Assembly: GCF_043290135.1 (NCBI RefSeq)
Contig: NC_134709.1
Location: 106,906,145-106,970,144 of the forward strand
DNA from: Rhipicephalus microplus
Taxonomy: Eukaryota; Arthropoda; Arachnida; Ixodida; Ixodidae
Length of the DNA stretch: 64,000 bases
Direction: 5' to 3'
Shown piece after piece: positions 43,266-54,869 of the stretch. Each line of letters starts with the position of its first letter. Within the stretch, counting starts at the first letter, position 1. A program made the translations under genes and the position numbers. Under the pieces are notes generated by a model. That model was given only the letters and a program-made list of their open reading frames with translations, was not told where the DNA came from and did no database searches.

Positions 43266-45933
43266 TCATAGAAGGCCGTTTCTCAAACGCAGCAAGATTT
43301 GACATTCTATAATTGCGGAATATAAAGGATGTCCGTTGTCTGCATCCAATTTAAGATAATATTTAAAAGACATGTAACATCTCTGTAGGTGGAGTGACCA
43401 TTCGTTCGATTCCATGAACAGGCTTTCTACGGGACTAGTGCGAAAAACACCTGTAGGGAGATCGATGCCTAGATGATGAACAGGGTCAAGAATGTTAATG
43501 CCAGTAGGTGTCGTAAACTGATACGCTAATGATTCATAGGCTGAGTGAATACGTATGAGGCTTGTAGACAGATTGATCAAGCACTTCTTGTCACTTCCAC
43601 ATGTGTGTTAAGAAACTTTTAAAACAATTCATGGCTTTTATGGACTTGTTTTATAGATACTTGATGTGTGGTATGAAGATTAGCTTGGCGTTCCAGAGTA
43701 GGCCTAAGAGTTTTGGTTCAGTACTAACAGAAAAACGTTGCCCATGCATTTGAATATCGAGTTCGGAATGAATTTCTCTCTTCCTAGAGAACAAAACAAA
43801 CTTGCTTTACTGTGCATTCAGTCAAAACCCGTTTTGTTCTGCCCAATTGGAGACATTGTTCAAACCAAGCTGAACCTGCCGCTCACACATGGCCAGATTA
43901 CAAGACTCAAAACCAAGCTGGACGTCATCGACATATGAGCAATAAAACGTACTGCGAGGGATGAACCACCGCAAACAATTCGTTTTGATAATAAAAACTT
44001 GGGAGCTAAGTACACCACCTTGCGGCACACCTCGTTCTTGGACAAATGTTTTGGAAAAAACGCTGCCTACTCGGACACAAATGCCCAATTTGACAAGTAA
44101 CTTTCAATATAGTTAAACATTCTGCCACGCACGCCGAGGTGCAACAGGTTTTTTTCAATATTCCAAGCCGTCATGTTGTATCGTAAGCCTTTTCCAAATC
44201 AAGGAACACCGAGAGAATGTATTGTTTGTGGACGAAAGCGTCTCTGATCTGTGGCTCAATACGAACAAGGTGGTCGGTAGTGGATCTACCCTCTCGAAAC
44301 TCGCACTGAAATGGGTCTAGCGAATTGTTCGTTTCAAGTAAATGTACAAGTCAGCCGTTTATCAGTTTTTTGAAAAGGGTGCACAAGCAGCTTGTAAGTG
44401 CAATACACCTGTAACCCGAAACTGAAGAAGGGTCTTTGGCCTCTTTCAAAATGGGAATAATAATAGCCTTTTTTCAGAATGTATGCATAGCGCCAGAAAA
44501 CCAGATAGCATTTTTCAAGCAAAGTAACGTTTTTGGTGTTCTCATTGGTATGTTTTTCTAACATATCGTACACCGATCGAACGGAACCTGGGACGGAATT
44601 ACTGCAGGAGTTTAGTGATGTTCCGAGCTCAGCTAAGCTGAAAGCTTGGTTGTATGATTCGTGTTTTCTACATTTGTGTTCTAGTTTCTGCTTCTCAATT
44701 CCTTGTTTTTTTTTATTTTGGGAAAGCGTCAGTATAGTTTTACGAGCTGGACACCCAAATGAAAGGTGCGCCGAGGAAGTTCTTCTCATCTTCCATGCTG
44801 CCACCGTGTGTGTTTACAAATTGGAGTTAGTGTACTTGTCCTCCTGCAACCCTACTTACCAAGTTTCAGACTTTAGCCTCCTGTGTATACGAGTTTATCC
44901 CTGTTGAAAATTTGTGCCAATTTTCTTTTCTCGCCTGCTGACGCATTACTCTGCATTGAACTCCTAATTTCTTAAAGCTGCCAAGGTTTTTCACTGTCGG
45001 TGAGTTCCGCAGCAACCCCCGTGCCCTGTTGTGCTTCTTTTGCGCATTTTGTCGTTCAATGTTTCACTATGCCACGCGTCGCTTGCCGGGCAGTCCAGAT
45101 GTTCGGGGATGCACGTGTCTGCTGCGTCAGTAAGAAAAGCTGTGAAGTACTGGACAGCTTCATCTATGCCTAAACCACATCTGTCACTCCAACCTAATAG
45201 AGTAATGTTATGAAACTGTTACCAGTCGGCTTTGTTACTCAGCCATTTGGGAACATGTGGAGCATATTCATATGATGTTGCTAAACTCAAACCTAACAAA
45301 AATGCTCACTTCCACATGGATTATTTATGACTTTAAATTTCAGTAAGGGTACAAGTGAAAGAGATATGATACTGATGTCTATAGACGAGTATGTTTTGGG
45401 TGCGATGTTATAGTACGTTGGTTCCTTTTTATTCAACAGACAAGCACCAGAAGAGAAGAAAAACTGTTGAGACATTGAGACAACCTCGTGCTTCACCGCG
45501 ACAATCACCCCACAGCCCGCTATGTGCGTTCAGGTCCCCAAGGGCCAGATAAAGTTCAGGCAGTTGTTCTAATAAAGACTGGAATTCACGTTTTACAAGA
45601 CGGTGGTGTGGACGTCTGTACATAGAGCATACGTTGACGAGTTTGTTTAGAAGAACTGTTCGGACAGCCGCCGCCCCGGGGGAAGTTTGAAGGGGTAATC
45701 GCATAGAGGCTATTTCTCGGCTGACTTTAACAGCTGCACCACAGGGTGATGGCATGATATCATCTATATTGTTTAGAAAAATTACGTAGTTACCTAAAAA
45801 GTTGGTGTGCGTGCATTTTAAGTGTGTCTCTTGCACACAGCACTCTAGGATTGTGTTCATGGAGGAGTTCTTGTAAGTCATCGAAGTTTCGAAGAAGGCC
45901 TCGGATGTTTCACTGTAATATTTCTGTCTGCAT
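43266..45933 (-). pseudogene. I-type LINE ORF2: endonuclease and reverse transcriptase
   Basis: ORF2 starts MQTEILQ at 45933. An in-frame TGA follows within ten codons. The endonuclease shows an ETHLK block and LYLALGDLNAHSGLWG (about 45550), the catalytic GD-N-H of APE-type nucleases. RT remnants are HKQYILSVFLDLEKAYDTTW in another frame (about 44180), RGVPQGGVLSSQVF (44040) and FYCSYVDDVQLGFES (about 43950), where YVDD is the intact catalytic box. The connection region runs to PVESLFMESNEWSLHLQR (43430). Frameshifts are numerous between 44334 and 45300. Confidence 0.88.
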
Positions 45934-45999
45934 ATTAAAAAGAGATGCAGCTGGGTGTACAGAGAGTATCCTGTGTTGGAGTGAATTTGTTAATTAACG

Positions 46000-47230
46000 C
46001 GGCAGGAAAGTCGTCCAGCCCCGTTATTGGCTTTTTATTTTTATTGGCACGCTCCAAGGAGCCGCGCCGCACTTTTGGTACCTAGGATACCGTTGTATCC
46101 ATTGCCTCCTCAGAGGCACTGGGTGCCCGCACATGCGAGCTGGTGGTTCAGATTTTAGGCCTCGCATAGTGTGGGGAGGCTTTGAGACCAGAGGACCTTG
46201 GAGTCTCAGGTCTCGATTCGCTAGGAGACGGGGTAGACTGATCTACTGCCACCATGGGAGCAGGCACCACAGCCGACAGCTCGCTCTGCGCTGGCTGAAG
46301 GAGTGGCGAGGGCTGGTGCGGCGTCGCCCCCTCACGCGCCGCATCAGCGTATGGGGGCCATGTAATGGCCACACACTTCTTCTTGCTTCTTTGAATGTGA
46401 TGTTTTCTTTATTATTGAATGTGATGATCTCCTTTTCTTTTTTGCAAAGTGAACAAGACCGGGAGTACGTAGAATGGTTTCCACCACAGTTCACACAGTG
46501 TGACGGTTCTTTGCAGTTGTCAGAATCGTGGCCTGACACTCCACATTGTGCTTTGTGAGCGGTGGCTATACCTCTCGCATTTAAAACAACGACGTGGCTT
46601 AGGTACCTATGGCCTGACTGAAGTCTTGTGTACCCAGTTTGAATAGCTTCTGGCAGATTACTGGAAGCGAACGTGACTATTTGGTGCTTTGTTGGTGTTG
46701 CCCCACAACACCAACAGTTGGCTGCTGACCCGCAGGTCGCGCGTTCGATTCCCGGCTGCGGCGGCTGCATTTCCGATGGAGGCGGAAATGTTGTAGGCCC
46801 GTGTGCTCAGATTTGGGCGCACGTTAAAGAACCCCAGGTGGTCGAAATTTCCGGAGCCCTCCACTACGGCGTCTCTCATAATCATATGGTGGTTTTGGGA
46901 CGTTAAACCCCACAAATCAATCAATGCTTTGTTGGTGTTTGCTTGTTGTCTTTTTTGTTGATAATTCCTTGTACATCAGTCACATTCTGACTTTTCCACC
47001 CCTCCAGAAGTTCCACCTCAGTCAGGCTAAGCAAATCAGCGTCAGATACTACTCCACGAGTTGTGTTTTTTGATCTGTGTGGCGTTACAGTGATCAGAGT
47101 GTACCCTAAACTTGAAAGATTGTGTAGCTTCTCAAACTGTTCTTTATCTCGAACTTCGAGAAAGAGGCCTCCGTTAAACCATTTTGGTAACTTTGGACCC
47201 AGCCCCCAGAGTTTCTGTAAGACACCTGGC
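46000..47230 (-). pseudogene. I-type LINE ORF1 (Gag-like nucleic-acid-binding protein) split by a SINE
   Basis: ORF1 packages element RNA. The N-terminal half (47223-46940) reads WFNGGLFLEVRDKEQFEKL and LGYTLITVTPHRSKNTTRG, an RRM-like region typical of I-factor ORF1. After the SINE the frame resumes with QIVTFASSNLPEAIQTGY, then zinc knuckles CGVSGHDSDNC and CVNCGGNHSTYSRSCSLC (46540-46450). The frame is otherwise open up to a shift near 46380, beyond which the Pro/Ser-rich tail continues in another frame (46372-46148). It is remarkably well preserved apart from the insertion. Confidence 0.88.
46700..46924 (+). mobile_element. Ruka SINE inserted in LINE ORF1, 15-bp target duplication
   Basis: TGCTTTGTTGGTGTT flanks it exactly (46685-46699 and 46925-46939). 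The 5' end is rearranged: GCCCCACAACACCAACAGTT replaces the usual head and forms a hairpin with the target copy. The B box (GTTCGATTCCC) and the body are intact and close to consensus, so it is a young insertion. Confidence 0.96.
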
Positions 47231-48367
47231 TACTAAAAAGGGGAATACAGTGCTGGCTTGCTTGCCACTTTTCTCAGTATGTATCACATGAAAATAGGGG
47301 AAGTTTTAATTTGATTGGTTGAAAAAACCAGTCTTTGGTGCGTACGCGCTGTAAGGCGGTATGATCACTTAGAGAGAAGAAATTCTATGCATGCCTATTC
47401 AATTTTCTGCAAAATGGTTATTGACCATTAACCACAGAGCCTAACGAGGGGATACTGCAAATTTATGGATGCTGAAACCTGTAGACGTAGCCGTGCAACG
47501 CTACCATAACCCAATGCGCCTAGACGGAGGTAGGCTATTTGCACAGGGTTAACCCTAGCCGCCAGGAAGTTTGAAAAGAAACGGAAGAGATAAGAAGACG
47601 GGACAGGTAAAAAGTGAGAGATGAACACGATGATGTAGAGAGAGAGAGAAAGGAAAAAGGCAACTGCTGATTGTCCCTAGGTGGGTCAGCCCAGGGGTGC
47701 TGTCTACGTGAAGCCGGGGCCAAAGGGGCGTGTTGCCTCTGCCGGGGGGCCCTAAAGTTCAAATCACCCTGCATATGCTCAACCCTAAGGATCCCCTTTT
47801 CCTCCGACACGGCTCAGCCACGCACGGCTAGGCGTAGGAGGAGATCGAACCCCGCCCCCCCCCCCCCGTTACCTCGGGTCTATGGTGTCACTACACACCA
47901 AACGCCAGCTTCAACAGGCGTCCCTGCGGGGATTCTTCTGAGAAAGAAGCGCGGTATCCGCTAGACGCTTGCATGAAATTCTGGGTGAATTGTTCATACA
48001 GTGGCTGACGACAATGAGGAATTATGGTCGAAGTGGGTACGCGCCACGGTTAATAGTGGAAAAAGAACAAGCCTTTTTAATGGATTGGGCTTTCGACGGC
48101 CCACCAGTTACGCTATGCGATTTGTGCGACTACCGGCTCTTCCTTAGCTGTTTTAAAACCCTTTATAAGTCGTAATAGCGCGATTGTTTCCCGACATGGA
48201 GCCTACCTAAGAAGTTTGCCAACAAGTCACAAGCACTAGCATAGCTCGTTCATCGCCGGCATTCGCACGGATCAGACTCAAGGAGCCTTGGTTCTCGCGG
48301 AGCAGCAAATGCAATTCCTGGTGGCCGCGGAAACAGGATTATAGACGAAATTGACTAGGATTTTGAG

Positions 48368-49490
48368 ATGGTCTTGCCAAATCTTCCAACCGGACGTGTT
48401 GTTTTGAACACAGTGTTTTTGCACGGTGATATTCGAGTGGGGCTTTTCAAGGTAGAAGAATTTCGGGATGCCCTGGACAAGGAACGACTGTTTCCCTACG
48501 TAAAAGCATTGGGAGCCTACCAGAGCAACCTTGTGTGGGCCATCACCTTTAACAGACAGGAGGCAATGAAGAGGTTGACTGAACTGTAAGAACTCTAAAT
48601 GTAGGGACGCCGCTGCCTGTTATCGACCCTCTAGAGCAGCAGGTGAGGCTGCGACTTCACTGGCTTTTACATGGTGTTGCTGGCGAAGATGTCCGCACGA
48701 CGTTTCCAGCGTTCGGAGAAGTTACAGAAGTGACCCGGGAAAGCTGGCGAGTACCAATAAGTGAGTATTAGACGACCCGCACTGTGTTCATTAAGCTGAA
48801 AAGCATATGAAGGTTGAGAACATGCCTCATCAGATACAAGCCGCTGGTGAATTAGCCCTAGTGGTAGCCCCTGGTTGGCCAATGCAATGCCTGCGTTGCA
48901 TCAGAACAATACATTTGCGTCGCGAGTGTAATGTGCCACGGTGCCGACGCTGCCGGCGTTTCGGGCACGGGGAAGCGGAATGCGTTCGTTTGTACGCCTC
49001 AGTGACCGCATCAACGGAGGTCGAGGATGTGAGGGAACACATTATGAAAGTCGAACCAAATTTGAACTGCGAATCTGCATCAATAGTAGACGAATCTACA
49101 CCGGCTCCTGTGGACACACTGCCAGGTTCTACAGCTTTATCGACCGAGGCAGCTGACAATGTACTGACAGACGCAAGCTGTGAAATCACCGGAGCGTCTG
49201 CCCCTGCGTTAGAAGAACGCCAAGTGGTCGATAGCGCCTTTGGAACGTCGGTTTTGAGATGAAGATGGATGGAGACACCCGCAACGCCAGCTGCGTCTCT
49301 GCGTCTAGCGGTGTCGTTCCGCCCGTCAAAAAACCATTGAAAAAACCTGCTAATACGGGAGACAAGAGCAGCGCAAAAAACGTGGAAGAACCACTGGCAA
49401 AGACGCTGAGTGGCAGGCTGAGCAAGGGCTGGTGGCTGCACGAACAAGAAAGCTGTGAACAAACCGAATACACTGTGCTGTGAAGCCGGA
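48368..49490 (+). pseudogene. Tx1-like LINE ORF1 (zinc-knuckle protein)
   Basis: The first part reads GRVVLNTVFLHGDIRVGLF and ALGAYQSNLVWAITFNRQEA. A stop or shift follows near 48590. The second part (48807-49262) has CLRCIRTIHLRRECNVPRC and CRRCRRFGHGEAEC, two CCHC knuckles, then a Ser/Thr/Glu-rich tail that continues in a shifted frame (49259-49483). The layout matches ORF1 proteins of tick Tx1-like LINEs. Confidence 0.75.
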
Positions 49491-49599
49491 CGTCAGCTGG
49501 TCTCGGAGGCGTCTAGTGTAGCGATAGAAGTTTAAGGGAAGCGTCATGCTCAGAGCCTAACTCCTCCACATGGATAAAATGGCGCCTTAAGGATCATTT

Positions 49600-52500
49600 A
49601 GCTTCGCCACCCTAAATGTTAGAGGCTTAGCTTCAAAAAAGAAGCAAGACCAAGGGTATCGATTGCTGTTGGAAGAAAATCTGGATGTATCTTGCAGTGC
49701 AGGAGATGAAAGTTGAAGCAGAGAAGGAGACTGGCAGCATGGTGCTTAAGTTTACATCACGTATTTTGCGACTGTGAGCCATGCCAGGGTCACATCTGGA
49801 AGATGTGTTCTTTTTGTTAGAGAACTTCCTGGATTAGTCATACAAAATGTCTTTTTGGTGCTCACCAGGCCGAGTAGTATGGTGTGATATTGTTTATTGT
49901 GACACTGAATGGCGCATTATGTGTGTTTACGCCCATCTATTGGCTAGGGAAGAGCGAGAAGTTCTTCCGATTCACAACGACATATGGGTACTGGTAGGAA
50001 ACTCTTAATGGTGGGGAATTTCAACTGTCTCCTGAACGAAAGTGATATATCAAGCAGTGGCAACGTTCAAGACAAAATCAGTGACGTCCTGGCACAGGTG
50101 ATTATTGAATACGAATAATAGATGTAGCAGAGGGTCTGTACAGCTCCCGAGCTGTGAAATATACTCACTTTCAAGGCACAAGTTTGTGGACGATTGGATC
50201 GACTTTACCTTACTGCGAATGCGATAGCCCAGTGTAACAATTATAACGTTGTCCCTGTCACCTGTTCTGATCACTGTCTTGTAAAATGCAATATCGGGTC
50301 AAAAAAAGGGAACGCTTTTTCTTGGAAACAGTGGAAAATGAACTATAACCGCTTAAGTGATGAGTCATTTGGCACAACGGCTATAAAAGAAATAATAATA
50401 TTTACAAGGAACATATTGACATAATAGGAGAAGAATGGGCGCTATTAAAGCAGCGAATTGAATTGAAAAGAATAGAGAGACCTAGCGTTTTATCTCTTGA
50501 ATGTGAACAGAAGCAGAAAGACCTTAGACGGACACTTTAGAGGCTAACAGCTCTTGAATGTGAAAAACCTGGAGTATATGCTGATGATCTACGAAGTGTC
50601 AAGCAGAAGATAGAAATATATGTGGCGGAACGCTATCGCGGAGCACTAGTGTGAACCAGAGCAACATTCAAGTCAGGAAAGTCACTTTCAAAGAAAGTGG
50701 ATAATCGCCCGACTTATCGCTTGGATTAGAGAAGAGTCATGCCAGAGGAAATCATACAGACGTCATTGAGGTCAACGGTATCGAAGTTTGAGATAATGAG
50801 AGTGTAGGACGAGCATTTCACAAACTCTACGAAGCACTCTTCACTGCCACGCCCACTGAGGCAGAGGCATTTAAAAAAGAGTTCCTTAGGAGAATGCCAA
50901 TGTTGCCAGATGACACAAAATCAGCTTTAGAGCTATCTATAACGCCAATGGAAGTAAAAAAGTCTATAGATACGACGAATCCTGACAAATCTCCTGGGAC
51001 GGAGGTCTTTGTGCTTTGTTTCATAAGGAGTATAAAAATGAATTATTCCAAGTACTCACAGAAGTCTGCAACCAGGCTTATAAACTTGATAGCCTCCCTA
51101 GGTCCTTTAGTGAAGTGCATACAGTTTTGACACCAATGACAGAACACTCAGAGAAGTTAAAATTTGTTTATCCGTATGGACCTACATCACTAACTAATTG
51201 TGATTGAAAAAGTTTAATGAAAGTACTAGCACGGTGACTTGAAGGGGTAATCAAAGCATTGGTAGGGCCCCACCAAACATGAGGGATTATGGGACCCTCT
51301 ATTGTGAGAAATATACACAAGATGCGTGGTGCTCTCGAGTGTTGCTCTCGAGTGTTGCCGATGCCAATCAAAAAGCGGTAGCTATTTTATGAATTGATCT
51401 CGAGAAAGCTTTTAATTGTCACTCTTGACCATGTTAACGTTGGCTATGTAATCAGAGATGGGGTACTTATGGCATGCCGGAACTGCACGACCCAGCTGGT
51501 AATCAAGAAGACGCTAGGAGATACAATTAACATAAGGCGTTCTGTCCGTCAAGGCTTACCACTGAGTCCCCTCCTGTTAAGTTTATACACAGAAGAGTTG
51601 TGCTTAGCAATAACTCAAAAACACCGGCATTCATGGCTTTAGAATAAAAAAACTCGAAGTTTAGCTGCTGACGTATCCCGACAATGTGGCTGTTTGTTGC
51701 ATCGATGAAGACAGTGTTACCACTACCATAGCTGTAGTTAAAAGTTTCGGCAATGCAACTGGCAGCCTAGTAAACTGAGGAAAGTATCTGGGCTTTTGGC
51801 GTGGAAAGTGGTCGTCAAGACCACACTATATTGTGAATGTTAAGTGGGCGACCACACCTGTCAAGTACCTTGGGGTGCCACTGGAGTATTATAAAAATAA
51901 TGAGAACTACTGGCAAGAACAAGTGAATGAAATACAGACGAAAGCCAATAGATGCAACGGTTTTCATCAGCGAGTGTTTTTGAGGGCGACTGTCTGTAAT
52001 CTTTTTTCTGCCTCAAAACTTTTTTATGGAATGCAAGTATTGCATTGTTCAAGAGCAAACATTCAGAAGCTCCATCGCATCTTTGCAGTGTTCGTGTGGG
52101 TCTCGAACTGGGAAAGATGCAGTCGAACTAATCTAATCTGTTTCGAAAAGTGAAACACGGAGGGTGGGGTTTACAACATCTTTTTATACGCCAAGTCATA
52201 ATTAGGTTCTTTTTTTTGCTACACAATGAATGCTTTGTTACCTACACAGTGCCAACTGAGACTGATGCGGGCTTTATCTGGATAAGTGTTTAGCACCAAT
52301 GACATGACTGGTGCTGTCTGCAGGTATATTAAGGAGGCTATTCTAATTGTACGGTGTTTATTTGTTAGATTTCTCAAGGAATATTTGTTTTCAGTGACTC
52401 GCAAAAAGTTCTACAAAGAAGTTTGTGATGCTGTTTTGCCTAAACCACTGTACCGTGCCATATACACAGGAGGTCAAGAGAAAGAAGTGCTTAAACGAGT

Positions 52501-52977
52501 GAAGAGAATGCCAGTTGCTCCTGCCATGAAGCCCTTCTTTTTGAGCTTTACACAGGTACATTATCTGGCAGAATACTTAAAGCAGACCGTGGTTTTTACT
52601 CACTTTGGGGGACAAATTGCCTTATCTGTGAAAAACCGGAAACTATAGAACATGTTTCCATGCACTATTGAGAGGGAGTATATTTTTGGGTTGTACTCCA
52701 AAGACTTTAAAGAAGGAATTACATTTATATTCTTATGGTATCAAATTTCTGCCGTAGGGGACGTAGAGGGGTACCTTTTGATTCTTCTATGCTGTGTTGC
52801 CTTTACTGTTTTGGGTGGGACGGTATGGCAGGTATTTATTGCGTTCAAGATGCATGGCTTGCACGAATCTTTTTCCGTGAATGTACAGCGAACTTTGTTA
52901 CATTGCAGAAAACTCGGGAGATTGTACCTGAGTGGGTGTCGAGGTTAGGGTCCTGGGCAACCCTGGGGGATTTTTAG
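49600..52977 (+). pseudogene. Tx1-like LINE ORF2: endonuclease, RT and C-terminal domain
   Basis: It begins FATLNVRGLASKKKQ (endonuclease start, 49600). RT landmarks are NPDKSPGTEVF (50980), RSVRQGLPLSPLLLSLYTEE (51540-51600) and, in place of the catalytic YADD, a TYPDNVAVC stretch near 51672-51700, so the active site is destroyed. KYLGVPLEYYKNNENYW (51860) is the typical post-RT KYLGV motif. The C-terminal CLICEKPETIEHVSMH (about 52620) and WDGMAGIYCVQDAWLARIF (52820-52880) end the frame at 52977. Confidence 0.85.
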
Positions 52978-53061
52978 TTTGTGTCGAACTGTTACTGCTT
53001 GTTTCTGTTGTGCTTGTGGTTTCATGTTTGCGCCTACGAAAAGGCAACAAAGCAAAATAAA

Positions 53062-53250
53062 ATCCAGTGTAGCTCATTGGTAGAATATTGGGCTGGCATG
53101 CAGTGGACCAGGGTTCCAGCTCCAATGTGTCATTAGTGCAAGTATACTTTTTGCAAATTTCACGCGATGTGGTTACGGACACCTGCGGCGGTGGTGGACT
53201 GCTGCGCGTGACCCGTTTTGTGATCTCATTACAACTTTTGCTGTCAAAAA
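53062..53250 (+). mobile_element. tRNA-derived SINE of another family
   Basis: AGTGTAGCTCATTGGTAGAA is a strong A box and CAGGGTTCCAGCTCC a B box, about 35 bp apart. Between them GGGCTGGCATGCAG resembles an Ala/Cys-type anticodon arm. The acceptor stem is incomplete. A body with GATGTGGTTACGGACACCTG, then GGCGGTGGTGGACTG, follows and fades out near 53250. It directly follows the 3' end of the Tx1-like LINE. Confidence 0.65.
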
Positions 53251-53576
53251 TTGCAACATGGTCACCTTCCCTCCGCATGATTCGCATAGCGTTGATACCC
53301 AGGTATGTGGGATTTGTCGAATTTTAGGTTATATGCCACGTCGCTTGAACAATTTCATGACTTCATCGTGGCATATGTAGCAGTGTTGATGTGTAAACTT
53401 TTACAACCGACGGTGCCCATTCGGGAATGATCTCATCCAGCAGATATGTCAGACGACCTGCATGAGGTAGCGAGGTCGCTAAGAACAATCTCCTAAACGC
53501 CTAACAACTGTTGAATGTCGTGAACGGCGACCGCAAATGAACGTGGTACTACGACGGGTGAAATTTTGGGACTTAC
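53251..53576. other. No gene recognised; start of the intron after the THAP-like exon
   Basis: On the minus strand this is downstream of the GTAAGT donor at 53576 and would be intronic if that exon is used. Confidence 0.4.
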
Positions 53577-53685
53577 CAGAAATAAAGTGCTTCCTGCAGA
53601 CTCTGTAGTGCTCTGCATTGTGATCGAAGTCTTTGCGGTTGATCCGAAGAAGCCACCAAGTCCTCCTTGTGACTTGTGCATCCAA
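53577..53685 (-). pseudogene. THAP-domain-like exon (second half of the domain)
   Basis: The minus-strand frame reads RRTWWLLRINRKDFD, then HYRVCRKHFISG, and ends at a consensus donor TCTG|GTAAGT (53577). THAP zinc fingers have a conserved W, an R-rich loop and the C-x2-H-F pair in this order, and THAP genes are often interrupted after the HF segment. The first half (C-x2-4-C) would be in an upstream exon that I could not find. THAP domains occur in host regulators and in P-element-type transposases. A single short exon limits certainty. Confidence 0.45.
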
Positions 53686-53689
53686 TATA

Positions 53690-54498
53690 ACGGTGATGTG
53701 GGTCCAGCGGAGTATGCTCTCGTAGGGCTCGAGTAAGGTGCAGGTGCTCTGTACTATGACGCTGCTACGCGGGCACTTGCGCCCAAGAACAGCTGACCCT
53801 TGAGAAGGTAATGAATTGAGCCCCTCGCTGCACTAGCTCACATGCTAAGGCGTTTAAAGCATTGGGGGAGACAGCCTTGACTGAGCTGGTCCAGTCGCAT
53901 GAAACACTGACAAAAAAATTCTTTTTGCAAGCAATTTTCGAGATCTTCCCTTGTGGTGATAGGCAATTATATCTTTCACCACCACCCTGATGCATCCCTA
54001 AATCTACTGGCAACATTTGAGCATTCACGCACGCTTCCGATGCGTCAGTACCTCTGGCATAGGTGTCTATTTCGCCTTAAAAATCAGCCACTGAATTAAG
54101 GTGGCCATAGCCCGTACACGTGGGCACCATGACCTGCGGTCGAAGCTGTGACTCACCCACTGTCTGCGGCTTCACGGCCATACCACGCACGCTGTCTATG
54201 ATCATTTTGCACAACTCAGTGACACGCAGAAATGCATCCAGCTGCTGTGCTAGCAGGTATTTCCGTCAGCTGGAAAGATGAATCATGTTTGCTGCCAGGG
54301 GTGACGATCGTCTCAGATCGAAGCTTGTTTTTGTCACCGGCACCAAGGAGAGAAAAAATATACTGTGACTAAAAAATCACACGCACGAAAAAATTCCCGA
54401 ACTTGCCACACGAAAACTCGTTGAGCAATACGAAACGTCCAGGTCTTGTCCGCCATGCTCTTACTACGGGCGGGAGAGAAGACAACATTGGGCGCCAA
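53690..54498 (-). pseudogene. Leader and possible Gag region of an LTR element with a tRNA-Lys-type primer site
   Basis: The minus strand has TGGCGCCCAA at 54497-54488, the 3' end complement of tRNA-Lys as used by many retroelements, two bases after an LTR-like end (CACCAACA at 54500). Downstream, the frame at 54028-53765 reads GKISKIACKKNFFVSVSCDW and NALNALACELVQRG. It is open for 88 codons but not matched to a known Gag. No protease or RT follows, so only the 5' part of the element remains. Confidence 0.45.
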
Positions 54499-54617
54499 CT
54501 GTTGGTGTCGTGCTTGCTGCGTCCTGTCCGTAAGTAAAGTACCACAGACAATTCATGTAAAACAAGCATTAACAATCTTTTATTTTGTTATATACCGCCG
54601 GCCTTCCTTGAAGATCT

Positions 54618-54869
54618 TGATTGATTGATTGATTGATTTGTGGGGTTTATTGTCCCAAAACCACCATATGAGTATGAAAGACGCCGTAGTGGAGGGCTCC
54701 GGAAATTTAGACTACCTGGGGTTCTTTAACGTGCACCCAAATCTGAGTACACGGGCCTACAACATTTCCGCCTCCATCGGAAATGCAGCCGCCACAGCCG
54801 GGACTTCATCCCGCGAACTGCGGGTCAGCAGCCGAGTACCTTAGCCACTAGATCACCATGGAGGGGCAA
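54618..54869 (-). mobile_element. Full-length Ruka SINE, minus strand
   Basis: The plus view is TTGATTGATTGATTGATTTG...GTGGAGGGCTCCGGAAA...GCAGCCGAGTACCTTAGCC...GAGGGGC. Target copies TTCCTTGAAGATCT (54604-54617) and TTCCTTGAAGGTCT (54870-54883) flank it with one mismatch. Confidence 0.95.

Larger units (their letters stand above)
43250..47960 (-). mobile_element. I-type LINE, minus strand, with 5' UTR, ORF1 and partial ORF2
   Basis: From 47960 downward: a GC-rich 5' UTR containing a C/T-rich stretch (CCTCTCTCTCTC on the minus strand), ORF1 (47230-46000), and ORF2 with endonuclease and RT (45933-43266). The RNase H and 3' UTR are absent, so the copy is cut off at its 3' side near 43250, unusual because LINE copies are normally 5'-truncated. 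A Ruka SINE sits inside ORF1. Confidence 0.88.
47965..53060 (+). mobile_element. Tx1-like (L1-superfamily) LINE, plus strand
   Basis: It contains ORF1 with zinc knuckles (48368-49490) and ORF2 with endonuclease start, RT, and the C-terminal part (49600-52977). The 3' end is AT-rich with AAATAAAATCC at about 53060. Its 5' end abuts the 5' end of the I-type LINE in head-to-head arrangement. Many stops and shifts. Confidence 0.82.

Noticed and set aside
53062..53135. Functional tRNA gene
   Set aside because: A and B boxes are good but the acceptor and anticodon arms are incomplete and a SINE body follows.
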